64,000 nt of DNA from NCBI GenBank assembly GCA_024278175.1, contig JAJRTS010000020.1:37934-101933 (forward strand), given 5' to 3'. The notes under the pieces were generated by a model that ran no database searches, was not told the origin of the DNA, and worked only from the letters and a program-made list of their open reading frames with translations. The position numbers and the translations under genes were made by a program. Below, piece by piece: positions 25,487 through 34,374 of the stretch. Every line of letters begins with the position of its first letter. Within the stretch, counting starts at the first letter, position 1. Source of the DNA: Gemmatimonadales bacterium. Its GTDB lineage: Bacteria; Gemmatimonadota; Glassbacteria; GWA2-58-10.

Positions 25487-26533
25487 TCAGATATAGGTGA
25501 CTGCCGCGTCCCCGTTGGCAACGCGGCCGATTATCCGTGCTTCCTCGCCCTGCATCCCGATTACTCCCGCCACCTCGTCCAGGTTTTCCACGGCCACCAG
25601 TACCACCATGCCGATTCCCATGTTGAACACGCGGTAGGCCTCCAGCTCATCCACTCCGCCCTCGCGCACAAGAGTCCGGAACAGGGGCGGCACGTCCCAA
25701 CTGGCGGTTTCGATCTCGGCGTGCATACCCTTGCCATGCACGCGGGGCAGGTTGTCGCTCAAGCCGCCGCCGGTGATATGCGCCGCCGCGTCGATCAGCT
25801 TTCTCTCCAGCAGGACCTCCAGCGGTTTTTTGTAGCTCTTGTGCACCGCCAGCAGGGCTTCGCCCACGGTTTCGCCCTTGCCGCCGGGCAGCGGGTCATC
25901 TACGTCCAGGCCCATTTGCTCGAACACGATTCCGCGTGCCAGCGAGTAGCCGTTGGTGTGAAGGCCGCTGGAGGGCATACCCACCAGGATGTGGCCGGGC
26001 CGCACGCGCTCACCGGTGAGCAGACTTTTGCGCTCCGCCACGCCCACGATAAACCCGGCCAGGTCGTAGTCGCCGGGGGCGTAGAGGTCGGGCATCTCGG
26101 CGGTCTCGCCGCCCAGCAGGGCCACGCCGTTTTCCTTGCAGCCGTCGATAAAACCCCGCATTACCTCGTTTACATGGGCCGGGTCCAGCTTGCCGGTGCT
26201 GATATAGTCCATGAAAAACAGCGGACGCGCGCCCTGGACCATGATATCGTCCACGCAGTGGTTGACCAGGCAGCGTCCCACCGTATCGTGCTTCCCTGCC
26301 TTGACGGCCACGAGCAGCTTGGTGCCCACGCCATCGGTGCTGCTGACCAGCACCGGCTCTTCCATGTTCAGTCCGGCCAGCGAGAACATTCCGCCGAAAT
26401 TGCCGATATCGCTGAGCACACCGGCGGTGAAAGTATCCTTAACCCGGTCCTTGAAGCGGTTGAGCGCGGCATGGGCGGCGTCGATATCCACACCGGCGCG
26501 CTGATATGCATCCTGTTTTTTCTCGGCGCTCAC
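25487..26533 (-). CDS. purM: Phosphoribosylformylglycinamidine cyclo-ligase (AIR synthase)
   Basis: PurM uses ATP to close the imidazole ring of AIR in purine synthesis. The 348-aa protein shows the family landmarks YQRAGVDIDAA, VSSTDGVGTKLLVA, NHCVDDIMVQGARPLFFMDY, LLGGETAEMPDLYAPGDYDLAG, ILVGMPSSGLHTNGYSLAR and HITGGGLSDNLPRV. It starts at GTG 26533 with GGAG 10-13 nt upstream. It lies 18 bp after a pfkB-family kinase, in the same operon as argS. Confidence 0.95.
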   Translation of the reverse strand: MSAEKKQDAYQRAGVDIDAAHAALNRFKDRVKDTFTAGVLSDIGNFGGMFSLAGLNMEEPVLVSSTDGVGTKLLVAVKAGKHDTVGRCLVNHCVDDIMVQGARPLFFMDYISTGKLDPAHVNEVMRGFIDGCKENGVALLGGETAEMPDLYAPGDYDLAGFIVGVAERKSLLTGERVRPGHILVGMPSSGLHTNGYSLARGIVFEQMGLDVDDPLPGGKGETVGEALLAVHKSYKKPLEVLLERKLIDAAAHITGGGLSDNLPRVHGKGMHAEIETASWDVPPLFRTLVREGGVDELEAYRVFNMGIGMVVLVAVENLDEVAGVIGMQGEEARIIGRVANGDAAVTYI

Positions 26534-26551
26534 AGTTTCTGCTCCGCTGTT

Positions 26552-27466
26552 TCAGTTAAAATGTACGAGTTTGCGGAAACTTTCCACGCGTGCTTCAATT
26601 TCATCCAGTGATATTTCCTGCAAGCGTCTGGTACTGAAATCCTCGCAGCAGAAACTGGCCAGTGCACTGCCGTAAACCGTCGCGGTTTTCATCGCCTCGG
26701 CAGACTTGTCCCCGGTGCGATGCAGCCAGGCGGTGAACCCGGCGGCAAAGGTGTCGCCCGCGCCGGTGGGATCGACCACGCGCTGCAACGGGTAGCCCGG
26801 CACGGAGAAATACTCATCGCCCATCGCCAGCAGCGCCCCGTGCTCGCCCTTTTTGAGCACCACGTTTTCCGGCCCCATGGCCTGGATGTCCGAGAGGATG
26901 TCGGTCACGTTGAGTTTGCCTGTGAGCTGACGGCCCTCGTCGTCGTTGAGGATCAGCACATCGGCGCGCACGATCACTTTTTTCAGGTTTTCCAGATCGC
27001 TGGAGATCCAGAAGTTCATCGTATCAGCCACCACCAGCTCCGGCGCGTCAAGCGAATCCAGCACATGCAGCTGCTGGGGCGGATCAACATTGGCCAGGCA
27101 AACCGTGCGGCAGCCGCGGTAGCTTTCCGGCACATCGTGGCGGTTGTCCGCGATCACGCCCAGCTCGGTGAACAGGGTGTCGCGGATGTTGATATTCTCC
27201 TGGTACTTGCCGCCCCAGCGGAATGTTTTGCCGTCCACTACCTTCACGCCCTCGGTGTCCAGGCCGGGCCGGTCGAACTCGGCCCAGCGGTCGAAATCGG
27301 TGCCCACCAGGCTGACCAGGTTGACCGGTGCGAGCAGGCTGGCGGCGATAGCGAAAAAAGTCCCGCTGCCGCCCATCACCTCTTTGGCCTTGCCGTAAGG
27401 GGTTTCCACCGTATCGATCCCGACCGTGCCGACAGCTACGATCCCGTCCTTTTTTTCTGTAGTCAT
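26552..27466 (-). CDS. PfkB-family sugar/nucleoside kinase
   Basis: The 304-aa protein is a ribokinase-type kinase: IVAVGTVGIDTVETPYG at the N-terminus, GGSGTFFAIAASLL (substrate-binding Gly-Gly) and VVDPTGAGDTFAAGF with the catalytic Asp near the C-terminus. The substrate is not evident; adenosine and ribose-type sugars are typical for this subgroup. It lies 17 bp after argS and 18 bp before purM, so a nucleotide-metabolism role is plausible (inference). Confidence 0.9.
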   Translation of the reverse strand: MTTEKKDGIVAVGTVGIDTVETPYGKAKEVMGGSGTFFAIAASLLAPVNLVSLVGTDFDRWAEFDRPGLDTEGVKVVDGKTFRWGGKYQENINIRDTLFTELGVIADNRHDVPESYRGCRTVCLANVDPPQQLHVLDSLDAPELVVADTMNFWISSDLENLKKVIVRADVLILNDDEGRQLTGKLNVTDILSDIQAMGPENVVLKKGEHGALLAMGDEYFSVPGYPLQRVVDPTGAGDTFAAGFTAWLHRTGDKSAEAMKTATVYGSALASFCCEDFSTRRLQEISLDEIEARVESFRKLVHFN

Positions 27467-27483
27467 GGTTTGTTCTCTCCCGC

Positions 27484-29157
27484 TTACATTTTTTCCGGGG
27501 CGGTTATCCCCAGTATTTTAAGGCCGTTAGCCATCACAACCCGGGCGCAGTCGGCCATGTAGAGCCTGTCTCGCGAGAGCTCAGGCGCAGCGGAGTCCAC
27601 GATCCTGTGTTTCTGATACCAGGCGTGGAACAGGGCCGCCAGCTCTTCCAGGTACTCGGTCAGCAGGTGCGGGGCCAGCGCGTGGGCCACCCTGCCCACC
27701 AGGGCGGGGAACTCCGCCATGTGCACGGCCAGGTTTACTTCCTCCGCCTTGTCGAGCAACCCGGGCTTGTAATCCCTCCAGCCGCTCCGGTCGCCATCCC
27801 AGACGTCAGCCTCGATGGCCGTGGGAGTCAGGTTGCAGATCCGGGCATGCACGTACTGGCAGTAGTAGACCGGGTTCTCGTTGGACTGCTTGCGGGCCAG
27901 GTCCAGGTCGAACACCAGGTGGCTGTCGGCCTTGCGCATCACGAAAAAATAGCGGGCCACGTCCACTCCCACCTCACGGCACAGTTCGGCCAGGGTGACG
28001 AACTTTCCGGAGCGCGTACTCATCTTGATCTGCTCGCCGTCCTCGGTGAAACTCACCATCTGATGGATCAGATAGCGCAGCCAGCCCGCGGGGTAACCCA
28101 GCATTTTCATCCCGGCCCGCATCCGGGGGACGTAGCCGTGATGGTCTGCACCGTGGAGGTTGACCGCCTCGTCGAACCCCCGCTCGTGTTTGGCGGCGTG
28201 GTAGGCCAGGTCAGGCAGGAAATAGGTCGGCTCGCCGGTGCTCTTGACGATCACCCGGTCCTCGTCGTCGCCGAACTCGCTGGTCCGCAGCCACAGTGCA
28301 CCGTCTTTTTCGTAGCTGAGTTCCTGCTCCCTGAGCAGCTCCAGCAGTTTGTCGATCCGGCCCTCGCTGTAGAGCCTGCTTTCCAGCGACCAGACGTCGA
28401 ACCTGAGCCTGAAATTTTGCAGGTCGGCGTCGATCATCCGCCTGATCCGCTCGGCGGCGTACTCGCGGAAGATGCGCAGGGTTTGCTCGTCGGGCGCGTC
28501 GTCGGGCGCGGCCGGGAGGTATTTATCCCCGTGCTCGTTGTCGAACTGCTCGGCGATAGCGAGCAGGTAATCGCCCTGGTAGCCGTTTTCGGGAAACGGG
28601 AAATCGGCGTCGTGGCGCTGGACGTAGCGGGCGCGAAGGCTGTGGCCCAGGATATTCATCTGGTTGCCGGCGTCGTTGTAGTAATACTCCCGGGTCACGT
28701 CCGCGCCGCGCGCGGCCAGCAGCGAGCAAAGCACATCGCCCAGCGCCGCCTGCCGTCCGTGGCCGATAGTGAGCGGGCCGGTGGGGTTGGAACTGACAAA
28801 CTCCACTATCACCTTGCGCCCGGCCAGCTCTTCTCCGCGGCCGTAACGCTCCAGCTCACTCTGTACCCGGGCCAGTTGGCCGATACTCCAGCGCGGCGAG
28901 ATGCGGAAGTTGATAAAACCGTTGGGGGCCACTTCCACGCTGTCCACATAGTCGTTGCCGAACTGAAGCCGTCCGGCGATATCCTCGGCGATAAGCGCCG
29001 GCCTTTTGCGCAGCACTCTCGCCAGCAGGAACGCGGCGTTGACCGCCAGGTCGCCGTGGGCGGGGTCGTTCGGTTTTTCGATCACGTAATCGGGTTTCTC
29101 CGGAAGTTGCATCTCCGCCAGCGCCCGGTCAACCGCCTGTCTGATAATTTCTTTCAT
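27484..29157 (-). CDS. argS: Arginyl-tRNA synthetase
   Basis: The 557-aa class I synthetase charges tRNA-Arg. Start ATG 29157 (MKEIIRQAVDRALAEMQLP) agrees with the usual N-terminal tRNA-binding domain; the open frame extends further but that part is not protein-like. The HIGH-type motif reads SSNPTGPLTIGHGRQ, the KMSK equivalent is IKMSTRSGKFVTL, and the C-terminal DALR-type helical domain ends with VMANGLKILGI. It is the first gene of a four-gene minus-strand operon divergent from rpmH. Confidence 0.96.
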   Translation of the reverse strand: MKEIIRQAVDRALAEMQLPEKPDYVIEKPNDPAHGDLAVNAAFLLARVLRKRPALIAEDIAGRLQFGNDYVDSVEVAPNGFINFRISPRWSIGQLARVQSELERYGRGEELAGRKVIVEFVSSNPTGPLTIGHGRQAALGDVLCSLLAARGADVTREYYYNDAGNQMNILGHSLRARYVQRHDADFPFPENGYQGDYLLAIAEQFDNEHGDKYLPAAPDDAPDEQTLRIFREYAAERIRRMIDADLQNFRLRFDVWSLESRLYSEGRIDKLLELLREQELSYEKDGALWLRTSEFGDDEDRVIVKSTGEPTYFLPDLAYHAAKHERGFDEAVNLHGADHHGYVPRMRAGMKMLGYPAGWLRYLIHQMVSFTEDGEQIKMSTRSGKFVTLAELCREVGVDVARYFFVMRKADSHLVFDLDLARKQSNENPVYYCQYVHARICNLTPTAIEADVWDGDRSGWRDYKPGLLDKAEEVNLAVHMAEFPALVGRVAHALAPHLLTEYLEELAALFHAWYQKHRIVDSAAPELSRDRLYMADCARVVMANGLKILGITAPEKM

Positions 29158-29316
29158 ATCTCTGGTCTGGGAGTTATCTTGTGCGTCCGCTGCCGGAAGC
29201 GGGAGCGGACAGCAAGCAGGCGACGGGAGCATTCCCGTTCGCAAAGCCCGAAATATAAAGCAAAACGCCGACATTTGCAAAGGTTGGCTGGCGGCACTTG
29301 GGAATACTCGCCGTTC

Positions 29317-29346
29317 TTGACAGACAACCGATAAGGCGTTTATATT
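29317..29346 (+). promoter_or_regulatory. Sigma-70 promoter of rpmH-rnpA-yidD-yidC
   Basis: TTGACA (29317-29322) and TATATT (29341-29346) are separated by 18 bp. Transcription would start near 29353, leaving a ~60-nt leader before rpmH. Confidence 0.82.
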
Positions 29347-29413
29347 TAGTGCTTTATCACAATTGTAACATTGAGGCCGGTCCCTGTCCCGATTTCTTAG
29401 GAGAGTTACCCAG

Positions 29414-29548
29414 ATGAAGAGGACTTTTCAGCCCAGCAACCGTAAGAAGAAGAACAAGCATGGTTTCCGTGCGAGGATGGCCACCAAGGGTGGACGCAAG
29501 GTGATCGCCCGTCGTCGTGCCCGCGGCCGGAAGAGATTGTCCGCCTGA
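29414..29548 (+). CDS. rpmH: 50S ribosomal protein L34
   Basis: The 44-aa, strongly basic protein reads [20 protein letters not shown] at the start and ends GRKRLSA, matching bacterial L34 almost along its full length. AGGAGAG precedes the ATG. It is a structural protein of the large ribosomal subunit and, as in most bacteria, lies immediately before rnpA. dnaA, the frequent upstream neighbour, is not here; argS diverges instead. Confidence 0.97.
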   Translation: MKRTFQPSNRKKKNKHGFRARMATKGGRKVIARRRARGRKRLSA

Positions 29549-29592
29549 GTTGTATTTCGCAAGTGTTTACTTAAGCCAGCGAGCCTGCCGCG

Positions 29593-29937
29593 ATGGGTTT
29601 TCCGCGTAAGATGTCCCTGAAGTCAGCAGCAGCTATCGGCAAAGTGATCAGGCAAGGCAGGAGCTATGCCCGCGATCCGCTTAAATTGCACGTGCTGCCG
29701 GCCGGGCGGCGCGGCGGCGCCCTGTTCGCTTTCGCCGTGCCTAAGTTCGGCCACGAGATAGTCGAGCGAAATCTGCTCAAGCGAAGGTTACAGGAAATAG
29801 TCAGGCGCACGGCGGCGGATTTTGCCGGGTGCCTGGCGGTTGTCCGTTGCAGCCCCAGGGCGTACGGGCGGGGTTACGCGGAATTGAAGGATGTTTACGA
29901 CCGGTTGGTGGACCGGATTGCCGCGGACAGGCGGTGA
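29593..29937 (+). CDS. rnpA: Ribonuclease P protein component
   Basis: RnpA helps the P RNA remove the 5' leader of pre-tRNAs. The 114-aa basic protein has the diagnostic [15 protein letters not shown] helix (the RNR motif region) and the preceding [14 protein letters not shown] strand, with the usual RPRAxG-like segment seen as SPRAYGRG. It lies between rpmH and yidD, the conserved order. Confidence 0.92.
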   Translation: MGFPRKMSLKSAAAIGKVIRQGRSYARDPLKLHVLPAGRRGGALFAFAVPKFGHEIVERNLLKRRLQEIVRRTAADFAGCLAVVRCSPRAYGRGYAELKDVYDRLVDRIAADRR

Positions 29938-29981
29938 CCCGTCCGGGTTTGCGAACCGGCTTTTTTACGGGTGGGTCAGCG

Positions 29982-30212
29982 ATGATCGAGAAACTAGCGG
30001 CACTGTTGCAGGCCATCCTTGTGGCCTTGGTCAGGACTTACCAGTTGAGTATTGCCAGGGTTCTGCCGCCCTCCTGCCGGTTTTACCCATCCTGTTCGGA
30101 ATATGCGCGGCTCAGTCTGCTCAAATACGGCCCGGTCAAGGGATCGTGGCACAGTGTTGTCCGGATCTGTAAATGCCACCCCTTCCACCCCGGCGGAGTG
30201 GACCATCCGTGA
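29982..30212 (+). CDS. yidD: Membrane protein insertion efficiency factor YidD
   Basis: The 76-aa protein begins [21 protein letters not shown] and contains [11 protein letters not shown] and CHPFHPGG, the invariant Cys/Pro blocks of YidD. It assists YidC in inserting inner-membrane proteins. ATG 29982 is chosen from the family length; the frame is open further upstream, but that part overlaps rnpA and is a shadow. Confidence 0.95.
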   Translation: MIEKLAALLQAILVALVRTYQLSIARVLPPSCRFYPSCSEYARLSLLKYGPVKGSWHSVVRICKCHPFHPGGVDHP

Positions 30213-30399
30213 GCGTTGCAGGTGCTAATACCACATTCTTAAGGGGCCGTCTGAAAGAATAATGGCCCTGAAAATTTTTTATCTTTTTCGCTGTCAGGGG
30301 CATCTGAGTCAGCTCATGGCTGACTCTTGAGAGCTGAATTCCCCTGGCAACCGCTTGTTTCAACACGCTCTTAAAGTTGCTGGCGACAGTGAGGATATA

Positions 30400-32175
30400 A
30401 TGGAGAAGAACGCAGCCCTGGCCATGGTCCTGATTTTCGGCCTGTGGATGTTCTACATACTTGTGATGGCTCCCAAGCCGCAGCCCGTGGCAGACCGGTT
30501 GATCACCCCGGCCGATTCGGTGACTCAAATGGTTGAGCGGCCCGGTCCCTCCGCTGTACCGGGTGCGGGCGCGACGGGCGCGGCGGGTGCGGGCGCTGCC
30601 ACACAGTTGACCGACAGGCTGACCGGAGCGCAGGCAGCCGATACGATTGCCGTGGACACTATCGTTGTCAGTTCCGATATCTACGAATACCGGTTTATCA
30701 CCCGTGGAGCCGTGCTGGTCGGGGCGATGCTCAAGGACTATCCCGCCTTCAGACCCAAAGACTTCGACGGTCCGGAAGTGTCCGGGCCCGTGCAACTGGT
30801 GCCCGCGAGCGGCAGTGATTTCCTGCGCACCAGTCTGCATCTGAAGAATGTCGAGCGGCCGATCGAGTTGGGCAACCGCTATTTTAAGCCCGGCGTATCG
30901 AAGCTCAGGCTGAGCGAGTCCCGGCCGGAGGGCAAGCTGGAGATGGTTCACGAGCTCACCGGCGGCAACCGTGTGCGGATAGTCTACACTTTCAGCAATG
31001 ATTCCTACCTGGTGGGCGCCAAGCTGTATCTGCCCGACCGCCTTCACGGCCCCGGGGAAAATCGTGTGGAGGTCCGCCTGGGACCCACGCTGGTGTCCAA
31101 TGAGAAGAATTCCAAGGAGGACTACGCCGAGTACGGAGTGGTCTATTACGAGGACGGGGAGCTGATCAAAAAGGATCTCGGTGATCTGGAGGACAGCGAC
31201 TGGTCACCCAGCGGGGAGCGGAAGATCCTCTGGGGCGGGCTGAAAAGCAAGTACTTCATCGCGGTTTTTTTCGTCCCGGAGGCCACGATGTCCGCCATGC
31301 GCGGCAGCGGCGACGAAGACGAGCACACGATGACGTTCAGCGGTTTCTTCCAGGTTCCGGCGGAGCAGGCTCCGGTGGATTTTTCGTTTTACGTGGGGCC
31401 GCAGGCTTACGAGGAGCTGACCAAGCTCAACTACGGCATGGGCAAGCTGGTGCAGTACGGCTGGTCGATCATCCAGTTTTTCTGTAAATACACGCTGCAG
31501 GTGATGCTCTGGATGCATCAGTACATCTCCAACTACGCCATTTTGCTGATGCTGTTCGCCCTGATGGTGAAAGTGGTGTTCTGGCCGCTGACTATCAAAA
31601 GTACGAAAAGCCAGATCAAGATGCAGCAGATACAGCCGCTGATGCAGCAGGTGAAAGATAAGTACAAGGACGATCCGCAGAAGATGCAGCAGGAGACGAT
31701 GCGTCTTTACAAGGAGCACAAGGTAAACCCGCTGGGCGGCTGTCTGCCGATCCTGGTGCAGATGCCGGTGCTGATCTCCCTGTTCTACGTGTTCCGGATG
31801 ACTATCGAGTTCCGCGGCGCCGCGGCGTTCGGCTGGATCAGCGATCTGAGCCAGCCGGACCCGTACTACATCCTGCCGATCGCGATGGGCCTGACGCAGT
31901 TTGTCACCCAGAAGATGACCCCCACCAGCGCCGATCCGAAAATGAAGCCGATGCTGTACATGATGCCGGCGGTGATGGTGTTTATTTTCCTGCGTTTTTC
32001 CTCCGGTCTGGTGTTTTACTATACCTGGGTCAACATATTCCAGATGGCGCAACAGATTTATATCAACCGCCAGTTTCACACTGAGGACAAGGCGAAAGCC
32101 GTTGCTGCGCCGAAGGATGCGAAGGCGGCGGGCAAGACCGAAAAAGGCAAGCGGGCGGGGAAGAAAAAGAAGTGA
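30400..32175 (+). CDS. yidC: Membrane protein insertase YidC
   Basis: The 591-aa Gram-negative-type insertase has an N-terminal membrane anchor (AALAMVLIFGLWMFYILVM), a long periplasmic beta domain (residues ~60-350) and the five-helix insertase core (LLMLFALMVKVVFWPLTIKSTKS ... VNPLGGCLPILVQMPVLISLFYVF ... QKMTPTS ... FSSGLVFYYTWVNIF). The C-terminus is Lys-rich, consistent with ribosome contact. ATG 30400 is preceded by GAGGATAT. It ends the rpmH operon; jag/khpB and mnmE, often next, are replaced here by the flagellin locus on the other strand. Confidence 0.95.
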   Translation: MEKNAALAMVLIFGLWMFYILVMAPKPQPVADRLITPADSVTQMVERPGPSAVPGAGATGAAGAGAATQLTDRLTGAQAADTIAVDTIVVSSDIYEYRFITRGAVLVGAMLKDYPAFRPKDFDGPEVSGPVQLVPASGSDFLRTSLHLKNVERPIELGNRYFKPGVSKLRLSESRPEGKLEMVHELTGGNRVRIVYTFSNDSYLVGAKLYLPDRLHGPGENRVEVRLGPTLVSNEKNSKEDYAEYGVVYYEDGELIKKDLGDLEDSDWSPSGERKILWGGLKSKYFIAVFFVPEATMSAMRGSGDEDEHTMTFSGFFQVPAEQAPVDFSFYVGPQAYEELTKLNYGMGKLVQYGWSIIQFFCKYTLQVMLWMHQYISNYAILLMLFALMVKVVFWPLTIKSTKSQIKMQQIQPLMQQVKDKYKDDPQKMQQETMRLYKEHKVNPLGGCLPILVQMPVLISLFYVFRMTIEFRGAAAFGWISDLSQPDPYYILPIAMGLTQFVTQKMTPTSADPKMKPMLYMMPAVMVFIFLRFSSGLVFYYTWVNIFQMAQQIYINRQFHTEDKAKAVAAPKDAKAAGKTEKGKRAGKKKK

Positions 32176-32206
32176 CGCCCTGAGGGTGAGGGGAATATTA
32201 GAACCG

Positions 32207-32238
32207 AGAAAGCCGGCTGCAGACGCAGCCGGCTTTCT
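32207..32238. terminator. Bidirectional terminator between yidC and flaG
   Basis: A perfect 14-bp stem (32207-32220 with 32225-32238) and a 4-nt loop, with short T-rich tails on both strands. It serves yidC from the left, and the flaG stop codon touches its right arm. Confidence 0.85.
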
Positions 32239-32642
32239 TATATCTTCAGATCCAGATTCTTACCCGCGAAACTGCGCAGTTTCGCTATCCGGTCCAGCGA
32301 TTCCGCGGTCGGGACCTGCCTGATCAGTTTCTGCGACTCGGCATCGCGGAGCTGGACGACCCGGCGATTAACTCTTTTGTCCACATAGAACCGTGCGTTG
32401 AGGTCCTGGATGCCAAGCGTCTCGCTCACACCGGAGTCCGGTTTGCGGGACTCGTTGAGTCTGGACAGGTCGGGCGCCTGGGCCTGGCTGGCTTTGGCGC
32501 CCTGTTTCCCATCGGCTCCCGCGGAGATGCGAACCGGCTTGGTCCGGCTGTGGCTGGTGACGGTTGCCTTTTCCGCGGCTTTTACCGGTCTGAAAACCCG
32601 ATTCAGTACAATCCCACCAACGTTGTCAATCCTGGAGCTCAT
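32238..32642 (-). CDS. flaG: FlaG-family flagellar protein
   Basis: The 134-aa protein has a disordered N-terminal half and a C-terminal FlaG domain: LNARFYVDKRVNRRVVQLRD then KLIRQVPTAESLDRIAKL (the VIRQIP-type signature) ending in LDLKI. FlaG proteins influence filament length and are usually next to flagellin genes, as here. It lies 121 bp after flagellin 1 with a strong hairpin between, suggesting shared transcription with reduced read-through. Confidence 0.85.
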   Translation of the reverse strand: MSSRIDNVGGIVLNRVFRPVKAAEKATVTSHSRTKPVRISAGADGKQGAKASQAQAPDLSRLNESRKPDSGVSETLGIQDLNARFYVDKRVNRRVVQLRDAESQKLIRQVPTAESLDRIAKLRSFAGKNLDLKI

Positions 32643-32703
32643 CTGATTCTCCCAAGATTCCGGGCGGATGGGGAATACCCGTACTGCTTAGTAACATGGA
32701 ACA

Positions 32704-32742
32704 GCTTCAGGGCGGTTCCGGATACCCGGAACCGCCCCGAAG
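32704..32742. terminator. Hairpin between flagellin 1 and flaG
   Basis: A ~17-bp imperfect stem (GCTTC then GGGCGGTTCCG pairing with CGGAACCGCCC and GAAGC). There is no T-run on the minus strand, so it may be an mRNA-processing or partial terminator element that lowers flaG relative to flagellin. Confidence 0.55.
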
Positions 32743-32763
32743 CCAGTTAGCCGGTCCGCTTGC

Positions 32764-34374
32764 TCAGGAGAGCAGGACCAGCACGTTGTTCGACAACTCG
32801 TTCGCCTGGCGCAGGAAACTGGTTGCGCTGGCGTTGAGGATCTGCGCCGTGACAAACTCGATAATCTCCTCGCTGTAGTCCAGGTCGCGGATCTGCGACT
32901 CACTGGCTTGCAGGTTCTGGGCCGCTACATCGAGGTTGGAGATCGTGCTCTCCAGCCTGTTCTGCACCGCACCGAGGGTGCTGCGCTGGGCGCTGACAGT
33001 GTTGAGCGCCTTGTCCACCACCCGGACGGCCTGGTTGGCCAGGTCCTGATCTGTCAGGTTGATCTTGTCGATCTGCAGGGCCTTGCTGCTCATCGTGTTG
33101 ATCTGGGTCGAAAGCGACTGGCCAGCGCCCGCGCCGATCTGGAAAGTGAGCGGCCGGGGAGCGATCTGCAGCACGAAGGCGCTGCTGCCCGATACGGAGA
33201 GCGGCTTGACCACGCTGAAACCGGCGATGGTTGTCGTCCCGCCGATGGAGATATCCAGGCTGGTGCGGAACGAGAGGTCCACGCCGTCGATCATACCGCT
33301 GGCCCTGTTGCCGCTGACTTTCAGGCTTTTCTGCGTATTGGCCCCGCCATCGGCCCCGATATTGGTAACGGTCAGCGAGAAAATGGGACTCTTGGACGTC
33401 TGGACCTCACTGAAACCGAACGCCGAGAGTGCCGAGGAATCACCGCCGAACGTGATCTGGCGTCCCGGTTCTGGCGTCAGCACGTAAAGCTCGGTGGCGT
33501 TTTCGGTCCCCACGTTGGTGGCCACATCGGCAAGTTTGTCCCCCACGGAGCTGCTGCCGCCCAGACCGAGGTCGCTGGCGGTTGTCCTGTCATTGATCGC
33601 CAGTGATAGTCTCTGGGTCACATCGGCCAGGGTGTCGGTGCGGAACAGGGTCACATCAGTCACCTGGGTCGAGGAATCGGTGCCGAGCTTGATTGTGACA
33701 CTGTCGACTCCGCTGCCGAACACGGCGAAATCCTGGAACCGGCTGATAGACTGCAACTGGGTTGTGGCAGCGGCGTTGCTCACGTTCCCGCCGGAGTCGA
33801 TAGTAACGAACACCTCGGAGGTCTGGACCTGCAGCCGGCCCAGGTCCTGGGCGCTGACAGTGATACTGAACACGCCGCCGGAGCCGACCACTCCGACCAC
33901 GATCCCGTTGAGCGCGTTCGGATCGCTGGTGCTCACCAGCGCGCCCACGTTACCGTTGAGCAGCTTGATCGAGTTGAATTCGGTGGTTTCGGCGATGCGG
34001 TCAACCTCGTCGATCAACTGGTTGACCTCGTTCTGGATCGCCAGCCGGTCCAGGCTGGTCAGCGTACCGTTGGCCGCCTGCACGGCGAGCTCGCGGATTC
34101 GCTGCAGGATCGCGGTATCCTCGGCCAGCGCTCCCTCGGCGGTCTGGATCAGCGAGATGCCGTCCTGGGCGTTGGAAACAGCCCTGTCCAGGCCGACTAC
34201 CTGGGCTCGCAGGTTCTCGGCGATTGTCAACCCGGCGGCGTCATCGGCGGCCCGATTAATCCGCAGGCCGCTCGACAGGCCTTCGAGAGCCTTGTTGATC
34301 CGGCTGCCCGCTAAGCCCAACTGGCGGCGCGCCAGGTTGGCCGGGATGTTTGTATTTATAGACAGTCCTGGCAT
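32764..34374 (-). CDS. Flagellin 1
   Basis: The 536-aa filament protein has the conserved N-terminal D0/D1 helices (LSINTNIPANLARRQLGLAG, LSSGLRINRAADDAAGL, NAQDGISLIQTAEGAL) and C-terminal D1/D0 (LGAVQNRLESTISNLDVAA, SQIRDLDYSEEIIEF, LRQANELSNNVLVLLS). About 270 central residues form a large surface domain with beta repeats such as VFSITVSAQDLGRLQVQ. It is exported by the flagellar apparatus, so there is no signal peptide. A sigma-28-type promoter lies ~980 bp upstream, implying an unusually long leader. The ribosome site is AAGGAGGA. Confidence 0.95.
   Translation of the reverse strand: MPGLSINTNIPANLARRQLGLAGSRINKALEGLSSGLRINRAADDAAGLTIAENLRAQVVGLDRAVSNAQDGISLIQTAEGALAEDTAILQRIRELAVQAANGTLTSLDRLAIQNEVNQLIDEVDRIAETTEFNSIKLLNGNVGALVSTSDPNALNGIVVGVVGSGGVFSITVSAQDLGRLQVQTSEVFVTIDSGGNVSNAAATTQLQSISRFQDFAVFGSGVDSVTIKLGTDSSTQVTDVTLFRTDTLADVTQRLSLAINDRTTASDLGLGGSSSVGDKLADVATNVGTENATELYVLTPEPGRQITFGGDSSALSAFGFSEVQTSKSPIFSLTVTNIGADGGANTQKSLKVSGNRASGMIDGVDLSFRTSLDISIGGTTTIAGFSVVKPLSVSGSSAFVLQIAPRPLTFQIGAGAGQSLSTQINTMSSKALQIDKINLTDQDLANQAVRVVDKALNTVSAQRSTLGAVQNRLESTISNLDVAAQNLQASESQIRDLDYSEEIIEFVTAQILNASATSFLRQANELSNNVLVLLS

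Noticed and set aside
29340..29370. Possible DnaA box/oriC near rpmH (TTTATCACA)
   Set aside because: A single imperfect box, no cluster, and no dnaA or dnaN nearby.
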